Assembly: GCA_002715785.1 (NCBI GenBank)
Contig: PBAA01000014.1
Coordinates: forward strand, 11,841 to 30,238
Origin: Gammaproteobacteria bacterium
Lineage (GTDB): Bacteria; Pseudomonadota; Gammaproteobacteria; Pseudomonadales; Azotimanducaceae
DNA length: 18,398 bases
Direction: 5' to 3'
Position numbers and translations under genes: made by a program
The notes under the pieces: generated by a model
Databases searched by the model: none
What the model saw: the letters and a program-made list of their open reading frames with translations, nothing else
What the model was told of the DNA's origin: nothing
Shown: piece by piece, positions 6,804 through 16,902 of the stretch
How the letters are laid out: each line of letters begins with the position of its first letter
How positions within the stretch are numbered: position 1 is the stretch's first letter

Positions 6804-7460
6804 TCACGATCGAAAGATCCTTGAGTACTGTGTTTCGTGCCACATGCTGGCAAGTGCCAGGCCTGGTGCGCTGTTGCCGATGTCCTCATCCGAGCACTCA
6901 AGCGCTTCATCCACAGCGATTGGTATCTGCTCGATAAGATCCCGCAGCACTAGCTGACCCTCCGTGTGCCCTAGAGGTATCAATTTTGTGGCGCTCACCA
7001 CCTGATTCTCACACCACGCCCAGGCGTAACCACTCAACGCATCCGTTTCAGATATCTCTGCGTTAACAGCGAACACCGAAAAGGCGACCACGTATCCAGG
7101 CCGCCACGTCGGAATTGGTTGATTCAACTCCGTGGCCAATCGCATCAGCGCTCGCCCCATGGCGTCTTCCTCGTCACGCAACTCCCGCGTTTCTCGGTGA
7201 GACCGACAAACTTCATCCCAATATTGAAGACTAGGGATATCCTTAGACCTCCAAAAACGATGAGCTCGATGAATGATCGGCAAATCGATGTGGGCAATGG
7301 TGTGGTGAAGTAGCTCCGATATCCATTTCACGGCTTCTGCCCGATCACGAATCCAGCCTCGCTCCACCGCCTGCTCGAGACCCTGAGAATAGTGGTACGC
7401 CCCAATAGGAAGCATTGGGCTAATCAGCTGCCAAAGCTTGGCCTGGTTATACGGAGGCAT
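6804..7460 (-). CDS. ureF: Urease accessory protein UreF
   Basis: A 218-residue all-helical UreF. Recognisable features are the N-terminal LISPMLPIGAYHYSQGLEQAVERGWI block, the middle RETRELRDEEDAMGRAL helix and the ENQVVSATKLIPLGHTEGQ segment, all typical of the family. UreF bridges UreD and UreG in the activation complex and acts as a gate for GTPase activity and metal insertion. The ATG overlaps the end of ureE by 14 nt, with no good Shine-Dalgarno, so translation probably relies on coupling. Length is slightly under that of many relatives but no block appears missing. Confidence 0.94.
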   Translation of the reverse strand: MPPYNQAKLWQLISPMLPIGAYHYSQGLEQAVERGWIRDRAEAVKWISELLHHTIAHIDLPIIHRAHRFWRSKDIPSLQYWDEVCRSHRETRELRDEEDAMGRALMRLATELNQPIPTWRPGYVVAFSVFAVNAEISETDALSGYAWAWCENQVVSATKLIPLGHTEGQLVLRDLIEQIPIAVDEALECSDEDIGNSAPGLALASMWHETQYSRIFRS

Positions 7461-7922
7461 TGGAGTGAGAGTGAAAGCTGTATGCGCCCGATTCTGGTTC
7501 GAAGGATGCCGAGTGCCGTTGAGGCTCTAATCCTAGCTCCCGCAACATGCTGTCCAGAACGTGATCTTGCAGATAGCGCAACCAACCCAAACCTATCTGC
7601 ACCGAAACGTGGCGATTACCCAGATGGTACGCGGCTTTGGTCAACAAATCGGCATCATCGCTCGCGACCGTCGATACCCTCTCACACGCCGCGACAATGT
7701 GAACAATACCCCCCCGTTCTGAAACTAAACTGTCGCCGCCGCGCATCAATGTTCCTCTGGGTAGATTGATCGTTATCTCCTGGCCCCCCTGAGTTTGCAC
7801 GCGCTGCCTGGTCTTCTGTCGGCGTTGAAAAGAGAGCACGACGGTCTCATCCAAATCCGAACCAGCGGTTCGATCCTTTTGCACACAACTCGTGTATATC
7901 TCCACCGTGCCCGTGTCTCCCT

Positions 7923-7926
<4 letters not shown>
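7447..7926 (-). CDS. ureE: Urease accessory nickel chaperone UreE
   Basis: A UreE of up to 159 residues. An N-terminal beta-rich domain includes LSFQRRQKTRQRVQTQ and a GTLMRGGDSL strand; the C-terminal metallochaperone domain carries the conserved AAYHLGNRHVSVQI motif with nickel-binding His residues. UreE supplies nickel to UreG. The C-terminus (SFHSHS) is only modestly His-containing, unlike the long His tails of Klebsiella-type UreE. The start is uncertain: TTG at 7926 overlaps the ureC stop (TTGA) but has no Shine-Dalgarno, while GTG at 7905 has a GGGAG about 11 nt upstream. I give the longer form. It overlaps ureF by 14 nt. Confidence 0.92.
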
Positions 7927-9622
<1,696 letters not shown>

Positions 9623-9626
<4 letters not shown>

Positions 9627-9940
9627 TTTGTATCCTCCACGTGGCCCATCACTTTGGCATTGAAGCCAAATATCTGACGTGTTCCTGCAAATTCGACGAG
9701 CTGGACCTCGCGCTCCTGACCAGGCTCGAAACGGACTGCGGTCCCAGCGGGAATATCTAGGCGAAAGCCCCGCGTAGCTTCTCTATCAAACGCTAACGCC
9801 CGGTTCGTTTCGTAAAAATGAAAGTGGGAGCCAACCTGAATGGGTCGATCGCCGGTATTTGAAACCATCGTTCCATACGAGCGTCTGCCCTCGTTAAGTG
9901 TCAGGTCATCGTCATCGATCAGGTACTCTCCGGGATTCAT
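9623..9940 (-). CDS. ureB: Urease beta subunit UreB
   Basis: A 105-residue beta subunit. The N-terminal MNPGEYLIDDDDLTLNEG, the VSNTGDRPIQVGSHFHFYETN block and the RLDIPAGTAVRFEPGQER block are standard UreB signatures. It is a structural subunit packing against UreC. It is a separate gene, as in most bacteria, not fused to ureA as in Helicobacter. It lies 9 bp after ureA, with AGGA in front of the ATG, and overlaps ureC by 4 nt. Confidence 0.98.
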
Positions 9941-9949
9941 CAGCTTTTC

Positions 9950-10252
9950 CTATTGAATTGGATTGTGAACAGTGACGAGTTTCGTCCCATCCGGAAACGT
10001 CGCTTCAACTTGCACGTCGGACAACATTTCCGCGATCCCGTCCATCACTTCGTCTCTCGAGATAATTTGAGCTCCGGCAGTCATGAGATCCGCCACCGTT
10101 CTTCCGTCCCTTGCGCCTTCCATAATCGCGGACGAAATTAATGCAACACATTCCGGGTAGTTCAGCTTCACTCCCCGCGCCCGGCGCTGTTCCGCTAATT
10201 GTGCCGCGACGAATATCAGTAGCTTGTCTTTCTCACGTGGACTTAACTCCAT
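9950..10252 (-). CDS. ureA: Urease gamma subunit UreA
   Basis: A 100-residue gamma subunit of normal length. It starts MELSPREKDKLLIF and contains the conserved GVKLNYPECVALISSAIMEGARDGRTVADLM region and the C-terminal EATFPDGTKLVTVHNPI motif. It is a structural subunit of the UreABC trimer. The ATG has a GGGGA Shine-Dalgarno about 6 nt upstream, and the gene follows ureD by 36 bp. Order ureDABCEFG is the common proteobacterial arrangement. Confidence 0.98.
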   Translation of the reverse strand: MELSPREKDKLLIFVAAQLAEQRRARGVKLNYPECVALISSAIMEGARDGRTVADLMTAGAQIISRDEVMDGIAEMLSDVQVEATFPDGTKLVTVHNPIQ

Positions 10253-10288
10253 CAGTTTTCCCCTTGTCGCATTATTTGAAACATCATC

Positions 10289-11134
10289 CTAGGTTGACCA
10301 AATGCGGGGGCGACTAGCCTCTCGTCCCATCTGAAGTGGGCGTATCATCGTCCATAGTCTTTCCGCCACTATGCGGATCTTTTGCGGAGCAGTTCCGAGA
10401 AACCGTGCAACGAGAAGTTCCCCTAGAAGGGATGCGCCTGCTTCGACCGGCGGAGGGGCGATGAGCTGCTGTACCCGTTCGAGCATGTCAAGGTCCGCCG
10501 GGTACACGTACACCGAAGCAAGGGCACAATTCCCCCCAACGCCCCATGCCGCCCCCAGCATAGGTTCCTCTCTCCGCCATCGATGTCGTTCGTTCAATAT
10601 CGGTTTGTCAGCGACAGCGATCGTCATCTTCTGATCAAAAGCACCTTCCTCGTACCTATCACCACTGAATGGACGACCTAAAACGATCAGATCCCATCCA
10701 CTAAAGCACGCAGACGGGTGGAGATTAACCCTGGTCCGAGTCACAAGAGAACTTCCTCCAAATAAAATGGTCTCCTGGGGGAGCCACTCCAACGTTCCCC
10801 CGCGTTTAACCGACACTTCTTGTTTGATGCGACTCTCCGGCCCATTGCTCCGATAGATCTTGTTCGCCGCCGGTGTCGTGATGAGCGCGGAACTTTGTTC
10901 CCCAACCTGAACATCAAGTTCAAGCTGATCTCCTCCGACCACGCCCCCTGGAGGATGAAGTATGTACGCGTGGCAAACGTCTTCTTCAGGATAGAAGGGG
11001 CGTTGGACTGACAGTGGGCCCACCCGCTCCTTCACTCTTAAATTGGTTCTCGCCACAGCGCGTTCAAAACTAAGGGACAACTTGGCCGACCAGCCGTCGA
11101 CCGTTACGTACGCCATACTCGCCGTAGGCTTCAT
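10289..11134 (-). CDS. ureD: Urease accessory protein UreD
   Basis: A 281-residue UreD (UreH) protein. The GPLSVQRPFYPEEDVCHAYILHPPGGVVGGDQL region, the TTPAANKIYRS motif and LEWLPQETILF are typical family blocks. UreD binds apo-urease and, with UreF and UreG, forms the nickel-insertion complex; it has an internal channel for metal passage. Its ATG overlaps the urtE stop by 4 nt (ATGA), which ties the transporter and enzyme halves into one translationally coupled operon. Confidence 0.96.
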   Translation of the reverse strand: MKPTASMAYVTVDGWSAKLSLSFERAVARTNLRVKERVGPLSVQRPFYPEEDVCHAYILHPPGGVVGGDQLELDVQVGEQSSALITTPAANKIYRSNGPESRIKQEVSVKRGGTLEWLPQETILFGGSSLVTRTRVNLHPSACFSGWDLIVLGRPFSGDRYEEGAFDQKMTIAVADKPILNERHRWRREEPMLGAAWGVGGNCALASVYVYPADLDMLERVQQLIAPPPVEAGASLLGELLVARFLGTAPQKIRIVAERLWTMIRPLQMGREASRPRIWST

Positions 11135-11826
11135 ACTGACAGGTGCTCTTGGACGAGCTCATCCGTCAGCGCATCCATTTTTCCGGATGCAACGACGGCT
11201 CCCTTCGTCATAATAAAGAACTGACCACACACACGACGGACAAACGGCAGTTTTTGTTCGACGACCAACACCGTCATCGCGAGCTCGCGATTCAACTGCA
11301 TAATGACATCGCCTATCTCCTGCACGATATTTGGTTGGATCCCCTCCGTGGGTTCGTCGAGAATCAGAAAATCCGGATTGATGACGAGCGCGCGTGCGAT
11401 AGCCAGCTGCTGTTGCTGCCCGCCAGACAGGTCGCCACCGCGGCGCCGCAACATCGATTTTAGGACTGGGAAAAGGTCAAACACGTGGTCCGGAATGGTG
11501 CGATTCGAGCGAGGTTGGTTACCAAGACCAATCTCCAAGTTTTCGGCAACCGTGAGCAGCGGGAAAATCATGCGTCCTTGAGGAACATACCCAATGTGCA
11601 GAGCGGCACGGCGTTCGGCGGCCTCGTACAACAGGTTGGCGCCATTGAAAACGATCGATCCAGAGTCCGTCTTTAATAACCCCATGACGCACTCGAGCAG
11701 GGTAGTCTTACCAACGCCATTTCGTCCGATTAGGCTCACGCAGGCGCCGTCGTCCACCTCCAAATTGACATCCCAAAGCGTGTGACTTTGACCGTAGGAC
11801 TGATTGAGCTCGTCGATCTTAAGCAT
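11131..11826 (-). CDS. urtE: Urea ABC transporter ATP-binding protein UrtE
   Basis: A 231-residue ABC ATPase of the branched-chain amino acid (LivF-like) type. It begins MLKIDELNQSYGQSHTLW, the usual UrtE start. Walker A is GRNGVGKT, the signature LSGGQQQQLAIARAL, and Walker B FLILDEPTEGI, with the H-loop position in this subfamily filled by a Glu-Gln sequence (VVEQKL). It powers urea uptake with UrtD. I prefer the ATG at 11826, giving a TGATG junction with urtD; a GTG one codon earlier (11829) overlaps the urtD stop as GTGA and is an alternative. Confidence 0.95.
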   Translation of the reverse strand: MLKIDELNQSYGQSHTLWDVNLEVDDGACVSLIGRNGVGKTTLLECVMGLLKTDSGSIVFNGANLLYEAAERRAALHIGYVPQGRMIFPLLTVAENLEIGLGNQPRSNRTIPDHVFDLFPVLKSMLRRRGGDLSGGQQQQLAIARALVINPDFLILDEPTEGIQPNIVQEIGDVIMQLNRELAMTVLVVEQKLPFVRRVCGQFFIMTKGAVVASGKMDALTDELVQEHLSV

Positions 11827-12680
11827 CACTCACCCAGGTACACCTCGATCACTTTTGCGTCATGCTGCACTTCATCAAAGGGTCCTTCAGCTAGCACCCG
11901 TCCCTCATGCAGTACAGTAACCCTCCGTGCAATAGAACGTACAAACTCCATGTCGTGTTCGACCACAACCACCGAATGATCGCCTGCAAGCGTCGTGAGC
12001 AGCTCCGCCGTGGACTCCGATTCTTGCTTCGTCATGCCTGCAACGGGTTCGTCCACAAGTAATACGAGCGGGTTCTGCATTAACAACATGCCAATTTCAA
12101 GCCACTGCTTCTGACCATGAGATAACGATCCCGCTAATGCTGAGACTTCCTCTTTCAGACCAATGATGTCGAGCACTTCGGCAATCCGGTCGCGTTCCTC
12201 CGCATTCAATTTTCGTGTGAGGGTCGCCCAGACCCGTTTATCTGCCTCCATTGCTAACTCGAGGTTGTCATGCACGGTATGGTTGTCGAAAACGGTCGGT
12301 TTTTGAAACTTTCGGCCGATCCCGAGCGAAGCAATCTCGGGTTCTGTAAGTCGTAACAGGTCAAGGCGCTGACCGTAGAACGCAGTGCCAAAATCGGGTC
12401 GTGTTTTTCCTGTGATGACATCCATCATGGTCGTTTTGCCAGCGCCATTTGGCCCAATGATGCACCGGAGCTCCCCGGTTTCGATGTAGAGCGTGAGTTC
12501 ATCTAAGGCCTTAAACCCATCGAAACTCACGGTGATGTCCTCAAGATAGAGAATGTATCCAGAATCCGTGTTGACCAGTTCATCGCGGCTCGGTTTCCGA
12601 GCCAAGAAGTTAGCGCTCTGATTGACAAACGGTTGAAAAACGTTCGCCAGCTTATCTTTTTCGCCCGATCCCCCAAACAC
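11826..12680 (-). CDS. urtD: Urea ABC transporter ATP-binding protein UrtD
   Basis: A 284-residue ABC ATPase of LivG type. Walker A GPNGAGKT is near residues 76-83, the signature is LSHGQKQWLEIGMLL (His for the usual second Gly, as in UrtD proteins generally), Walker B is LVLLVDEPVAGM and the H-loop is VVEHDME. About 40 residues precede the ABC core, which is long for the family; the segment is polar and unassigned. The start is GTG at 12680, supported by AAGGAG about 7 nt upstream, lying within the last codons of urtC. It works with UrtE as the ATPase pair. Confidence 0.95.
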   Translation of the reverse strand: MFGGSGEKDKLANVFQPFVNQSANFLARKPSRDELVNTDSGYILYLEDITVSFDGFKALDELTLYIETGELRCIIGPNGAGKTTMMDVITGKTRPDFGTAFYGQRLDLLRLTEPEIASLGIGRKFQKPTVFDNHTVHDNLELAMEADKRVWATLTRKLNAEERDRIAEVLDIIGLKEEVSALAGSLSHGQKQWLEIGMLLMQNPLVLLVDEPVAGMTKQESESTAELLTTLAGDHSVVVVEHDMEFVRSIARRVTVLHEGRVLAEGPFDEVQHDAKVIEVYLGE

Positions 12681-12681
12681 C

Positions 12682-13860
12682 TTAGGTCTCCTTGTTCCCT
12701 GGTCTAGTTTTAGCCCATTGGATCAACGCTTCGGGTACGGTTCGACCCCCTACGAACTCGCTAAACGTTTGGCCACCTGAACCCAACACATTGCGCAATA
12801 AACCGACCACACCCTTTGGTAACGCCACCGTCACAAGAATGAATAGACCGCCGAGAGCGAACAGCCAAACTTCCGGGTACTCACTGGTCAGCCAAGTTTT
12901 AGCAAAATTCACGATCACGGCACCGACCGCGGCACCGTATAACGTTCCACGACCCCCAAGGGCCACCCATACCACCAGCTCGATCGAGTTTAGGGGATGA
13001 AACTCACTCGGGTTGATAATTCCGACTTGTGGTACATATAAGGCACCCGCTATCCCGGCCAAGACGGCGGACACGGTAAAAATCCAAACTTTGTAGTTCT
13101 CCACGCGGTATCCGATGAAACGGGTGCGATCATCGGCGTCCCGCACGGCGGTGACAACACGCCCAAGTTTCGACGTCACGATGAAACGGCAAAATAAATA
13201 AGTCGATGCCAGCGCGATGGCTGAAACGACGAAAAGCACAACGCGGGTGACATCTGACTGCAGCGACGCGCCAAGGATGTCTTTGAAGTCGGTGAGGCCA
13301 TTGTTACCGCCAAACCCCATCTCGTTGCGGAAGAAGGCGAGCATCAGCGCGTAGGTTAGGGCTTGCGTCATGATCGAGAGATATACGCCTGTGACCCTCG
13401 AGCGGAACGCGAGCCAACCGAACACCAACGCAAGCAATCCGGGAACTAGAACGACCATCAGCATGGCAAACCAGAACGCGTCGAAGCCAAACCAGTACCA
13501 GGGCAGTTCCTCCCAATTGAGGAATACCATGAAATCCGGCAGTTCGGGATCCCCGTAGACGCCGCGCGTACCGATTTGGCGCATGAGATACATACCCATT
13601 GCGTAGCCACCGAGCGCAAAAAAAGCCCCGTGCCCGAGACTGAGGATGCCGCAATATCCCCAAACCAGATCGAGGGCCATTGCCAGGAGCGCATAACACA
13701 GGTACTTACCCAACAACGTGACCGTGTACGTAGAGACGTGGAACACAGAGTCTTCGGGAACCAGCAGGTTAGCGACGGGCACGACCACGCACAGCACCCC
13801 AAGAATCCCCAACAGGACAGGCGGGCCCCAATCTTGTTTGAGTAATCGACCCGATAGCAT
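12682..13860 (-). CDS. urtC: Urea ABC transporter permease UrtC
   Basis: A 392-residue branched-chain-type permease (LivM-like). Several hydrophobic membrane segments are visible, with the family blocks LDLVWGYCGILSLGHGAFFALGGY in the first third and AVRDADDRTRFIGYRVENYK plus a later YGAAVGAVIVN segment. The N-terminal charged start, one long hydrophobic helix and an extended periplasmic loop (DPELPDFMVFLNWEELPWYW) match UrtC. The start is the ATG at 13860, giving TGATG with the urtB stop; the frame is open 17 codons further upstream, but that part would lie wholly inside urtB. It pairs with UrtB to form the inner-membrane urea pathway. Confidence 0.95.
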   Translation of the reverse strand: MLSGRLLKQDWGPPVLLGILGVLCVVVPVANLLVPEDSVFHVSTYTVTLLGKYLCYALLAMALDLVWGYCGILSLGHGAFFALGGYAMGMYLMRQIGTRGVYGDPELPDFMVFLNWEELPWYWFGFDAFWFAMLMVVLVPGLLALVFGWLAFRSRVTGVYLSIMTQALTYALMLAFFRNEMGFGGNNGLTDFKDILGASLQSDVTRVVLFVVSAIALASTYLFCRFIVTSKLGRVVTAVRDADDRTRFIGYRVENYKVWIFTVSAVLAGIAGALYVPQVGIINPSEFHPLNSIELVVWVALGGRGTLYGAAVGAVIVNFAKTWLTSEYPEVWLFALGGLFILVTVALPKGVVGLLRNVLGSGGQTFSEFVGGRTVPEALIQWAKTRPGNKET

Positions 13861-15521
13861 CAGCTTTCTGCCGCCCGTCCCTTCTGCGGAAACAAGCCAC
13901 GAGGTCGCCACTGAATAAACAGAATGATGAAAACGAGTACGAGAACTTTTGCGACAACGGCGCCAGCGTACGGCTCGAGAAACTTATTGGCGACGCCTAG
14001 CGACAGTCCGGCCACGAGGGTGCCCCATAAATTCCCAACACCTCCGAACACAACCACCATAAACGAATCAACGATATAACCTTGCCCCAGATTGGGGCCA
14101 ACGTTGGTCAGCTGCGACAGAGCGACGCCAGCAACACCGGCAATCCCCGCCCCAAGACCGAATGTCAGCGCGTCGACCCGAGCGCTTCTGATACCCATCG
14201 CCCGTGCCATGGCCCGATTCTGGGTAACAGCGCGCACTTCTAAGCCGAGTCGCGTCCGCTGCAGAACAAGCACCAAGGCCGCAAAAATGAGTCCAGCGAA
14301 AATCAAGATGTAAAGGCGGTTGAAGGTCATCGAGAGGCCCTCCAAAAGTTCAAACGAGCCGCTCATCCACTCCGGGGTCGCAACGGGCCGATTGAGGGTC
14401 CCGAAAATACTGCGAACAGCTTGCTGCAACACCAAACTAACGCCAAACGACGCAAGCAGTGTTTCCAAAGGACGTCCGTAAAGGAATCTAAAAATCCCGC
14501 GTTCAATCCCGATACCTACCAAACCAGACACAACGAAGGCTGCTGGAACGGCAATAAGAAGCGAATATTCCAGACCACCCGGAAGTAGTGTTTGCACGAC
14601 GTAGGTCGTATACGCACCGAGCATAATTAGTTCGCCGTGGGCCATGTTGATGACGCCCATCACCCCAAAGGTGATGGAAAGTCCAATAGCCGCCAACACC
14701 AGTACGGATCCAAGGCTTAGACCAAAGAATACCGTTTCAATCGTCTTGTACCGCGCCACCGTCTCTTCGATACTTTCCAGCGTCTCGCGTGCAGCCGCTT
14801 GAATCGCCTCACTTGCGACAGGATCGTTAGAAATACCCGTCAGTTTTTCGCGAACGCGGCCATCGAGATTGCTTACCGACGCGCGGATCGCCCTTAAGCG
14901 AATGCTTTCATCGGTCGCGTCCAAATCAAATACCACCAACGCGGTTTCGATCGCTGCAATTACTTTGGGGTCCGATTCCACAAGCAAACGCCTATCGAGA
15001 ACTTCTCGCATGGAAGAATCAGCACCATCCGCAATCGCTTCAGCTGCCGCGATCCGATCATCGGGGTCCTCATTGTCGAGTCGAATACTTGCGATCAGGC
15101 CTCGCAGCAGACCTCGCAAACGATTGTTGACGCTAATTTTCTTTGCCCCTCGGCGCCCCACTTGACCAAGCTCTTCACCAGTGACGGCATCACGAATGTT
15201 GAACCCGCCACCATCGAGCCCTTTAGCAAAGACCACACGATCCGTTTTACGCTCCGTGTAAAGTTCCGCATCTAAGAGCGCCGTCAACACTTCCAGCGTG
15301 CGCGGGTGCGTGAGTGCCGCTATCGCCCTTGCTGCTTCCGCCTTCTCCTCAAAAGAACGAGTCTTTAGGAGATCGACGGTCGCTTGAAAGTCGGCGTCTA
15401 GAGCACTCTTCTCGTCCGCGCCGAAACACGGAACGAGCCCGATCGCGAGCACAACGACGAGGCACGACCGCACCCATCGCCCAAACACAATCCGAGTTGA
15501 GCTTCGCGCAGCGACCTTCAT
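13860..15521 (-). CDS. urtB: Urea ABC transporter permease UrtB with N-terminal HEAT-like region
   Basis: A 553-residue permease. A leader hydrophobic segment (about residues 15-32) is followed by a soluble, charged, helical region of about 220 residues with repeated Ala/Leu/Asp/Glu pattern, expected to lie in the periplasm. A LivH-like membrane domain (about 265-545) follows, with the blocks GLSITFGVMGVINMAHGELIMLGAYTTY, GIERGIFRFLYGRPLETLLASFGVS and VTQNRAMARAMGIRS. UrtB proteins of proteobacteria commonly have this N-terminal extension, whose role is not established. The gene begins 85 bp after urtA, beyond a strong hairpin; no good Shine-Dalgarno precedes the ATG. It forms the permease with UrtC. 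Confidence 0.95.
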   Translation of the reverse strand: MKVAARSSTRIVFGRWVRSCLVVVLAIGLVPCFGADEKSALDADFQATVDLLKTRSFEEKAEAARAIAALTHPRTLEVLTALLDAELYTERKTDRVVFAKGLDGGGFNIRDAVTGEELGQVGRRGAKKISVNNRLRGLLRGLIASIRLDNEDPDDRIAAAEAIADGADSSMREVLDRRLLVESDPKVIAAIETALVVFDLDATDESIRLRAIRASVSNLDGRVREKLTGISNDPVASEAIQAAARETLESIEETVARYKTIETVFFGLSLGSVLVLAAIGLSITFGVMGVINMAHGELIMLGAYTTYVVQTLLPGGLEYSLLIAVPAAFVVSGLVGIGIERGIFRFLYGRPLETLLASFGVSLVLQQAVRSIFGTLNRPVATPEWMSGSFELLEGLSMTFNRLYILIFAGLIFAALVLVLQRTRLGLEVRAVTQNRAMARAMGIRSARVDALTFGLGAGIAGVAGVALSQLTNVGPNLGQGYIVDSFMVVVFGGVGNLWGTLVAGLSLGVANKFLEPYAGAVVAKVLVLVFIILFIQWRPRGLFPQKGRAAES

Positions 15522-15553
15522 TGTTTGTACCGGCGACCCATGTAGACCCTTGT

Positions 15554-15579
15554 CGACGGGCGGTCAGCGCCGCCCGTCG
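15554..15579 (-). repeat. Perfect 10-bp inverted repeat (hairpin) between urtA and urtB
   Basis: CGACGGGCGG, a 6-nt loop, then CCGCCCGTCG: a perfect, GC-rich 10-bp stem lying 27 nt after the urtA stop and 32 nt before the urtB ATG. No run of T follows on the minus strand, so it is not a standard intrinsic terminator. A hairpin directly behind a binding-protein gene is a known way to protect the upstream mRNA from 3' exonucleases and give more binding protein than permease; that role here is inference. Confidence 0.8.
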
Positions 15580-15606
15580 TAGTGCTAGTTCGGTTCGATC
15601 AGTTAC

Positions 15607-16887
15607 CTACTCGTAGTTCTGGCCCGAACACGTACCTGTCTTCACGTTGTAGTTGCCGCAAGCGAGTGGCTTCATCCAATCCGCTGTGATGTCTCGCGAA
15701 CCCTCCAAGTGGTCGGTCCACGCATCACCAACTACCGTCCCGGGAGTTTCCCAAACGATGTCGAATTGACCATCTGCTTGGATCTCACCGATCAGAACCG
15801 GCTTGGTGATGTGATGGTTAGGCATCATGGTCGCCATTCCGCCTGAAAGGTTAGGGACGACCACGCCGACGATCGCGTCTTGAACCGCCGTCGAATCCGT
15901 GGTCCCCGCTTTTTTGACCGCCTCGACCCACATCTTAAAGCCGATGTAGTGCGCTTCCATCGGATCATTGGTTACACGATCGTCGTCATCAATGAACTCT
16001 AGCCAGTCGTCGATGAATTCGTCGTTGATCTCAGCGTCAACGCTCATGAAATAGTTCCACGCGGCCAGATGACCGACCAGCGGGCCGGTATCGAAACCCG
16101 AAAGTTCTTCTTCCCCGAGAGAAAACGCAACCACCGGAATATCCTCAGCGGAGACTCCCTGATTGCCTAGCTCTTTGTAGAACGGCACATTCGCGTCGCC
16201 GTTCACGGTCGACACCACGGCCGTCTTCTTCCCAGCAGAACCAAACTTCTTGATATCCGAGACAATTGTCTGCCAGTCCGAGTGCCCGAACGGTGTGTAG
16301 TTGATCATAATGTCCTCGTCAGCGACCCCATTGGCTTTGAGATACGCTTCGAGAATCTTATTGGTGGTTCGCGGGTAGACGTAGTCGGTGCCCGCCAATA
16401 CCCACCGCTTAACCTCGATATCGTTCATGAGGTAGTCAACGGCTGGGATCGCTTGCTGGTTGGGTGCGGCGCCCGTGTAGAAAACGTTCTTGGACGACTC
16501 TTCTCCCTCATATTGCACCGGGTAAAACAGCAGTCCGTTCAACTCCTCAAAAACTGGGAGTACGGATTTCCGCGAGACCGAGGTCCAACAACCGAACACC
16601 ACATCGACCTGCTGTTTTTCCAGCAGTTCGCGAGCCTTTTCCGCAAACAATGGCCAGTCCGAAGCTGGATCCACGACGACGGCTTCAAGCTGTTTACCTA
16701 ACAATCCGCCCGCAGCGTTCTGTCTTTCGACCATCATCAAAACTGTGTCTTTCAGCGTAGTCTCGCTAATGGCCATGGTCCCCGATAACGAATGCAATAC
16801 ACCCACTTTGATGGTGTCCGCGGACCACATCAACGGACCGAGTAATAATGTGGCGACCAGCACCACACGACGAGTTATAGATTTCAT
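15607..16887 (-). CDS. urtA: Urea ABC transporter substrate-binding protein UrtA
   Basis: A 426-residue periplasmic binding protein. A signal peptide (about residues 1-23, MKSITRRVVLVATLLLGPLM..., cleavage near SA before DTIKVG) precedes a type I binding fold. Family blocks are VGVLHSLSGTMAISETTLKD, FGCWTSVSRKSVLPVFEELNGLLFYPVQYEGEESS, GTDYVYPRTTNKI and EAHYIGFKMWVEAVKKAGT, the UrtA/AmiC-like signature of urea and short-amide binders. The tail has two Cys (ACGNYNVKTGTC) that could form a disulfide. It lies only 15 bp after the porin gene, with AAGGA before its ATG, and so shares the porin's promoter. Confidence 0.96.
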   Translation of the reverse strand: MKSITRRVVLVATLLLGPLMWSADTIKVGVLHSLSGTMAISETTLKDTVLMMVERQNAAGGLLGKQLEAVVVDPASDWPLFAEKARELLEKQQVDVVFGCWTSVSRKSVLPVFEELNGLLFYPVQYEGEESSKNVFYTGAAPNQQAIPAVDYLMNDIEVKRWVLAGTDYVYPRTTNKILEAYLKANGVADEDIMINYTPFGHSDWQTIVSDIKKFGSAGKKTAVVSTVNGDANVPFYKELGNQGVSAEDIPVVAFSLGEEELSGFDTGPLVGHLAAWNYFMSVDAEINDEFIDDWLEFIDDDDRVTNDPMEAHYIGFKMWVEAVKKAGTTDSTAVQDAIVGVVVPNLSGGMATMMPNHHITKPVLIGEIQADGQFDIVWETPGTVVGDAWTDHLEGSRDITADWMKPLACGNYNVKTGTCSGQNYE

Positions 16888-16902
16888 GATTTGGTTCCTT
16901 CC

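Noticed and set aside
6794..6910. 39-residue N-terminal extension of UreG
   Set aside because: The extension overlaps ureF in another frame and UreG proteins begin just before the P-loop, matching the ATG at 6793.
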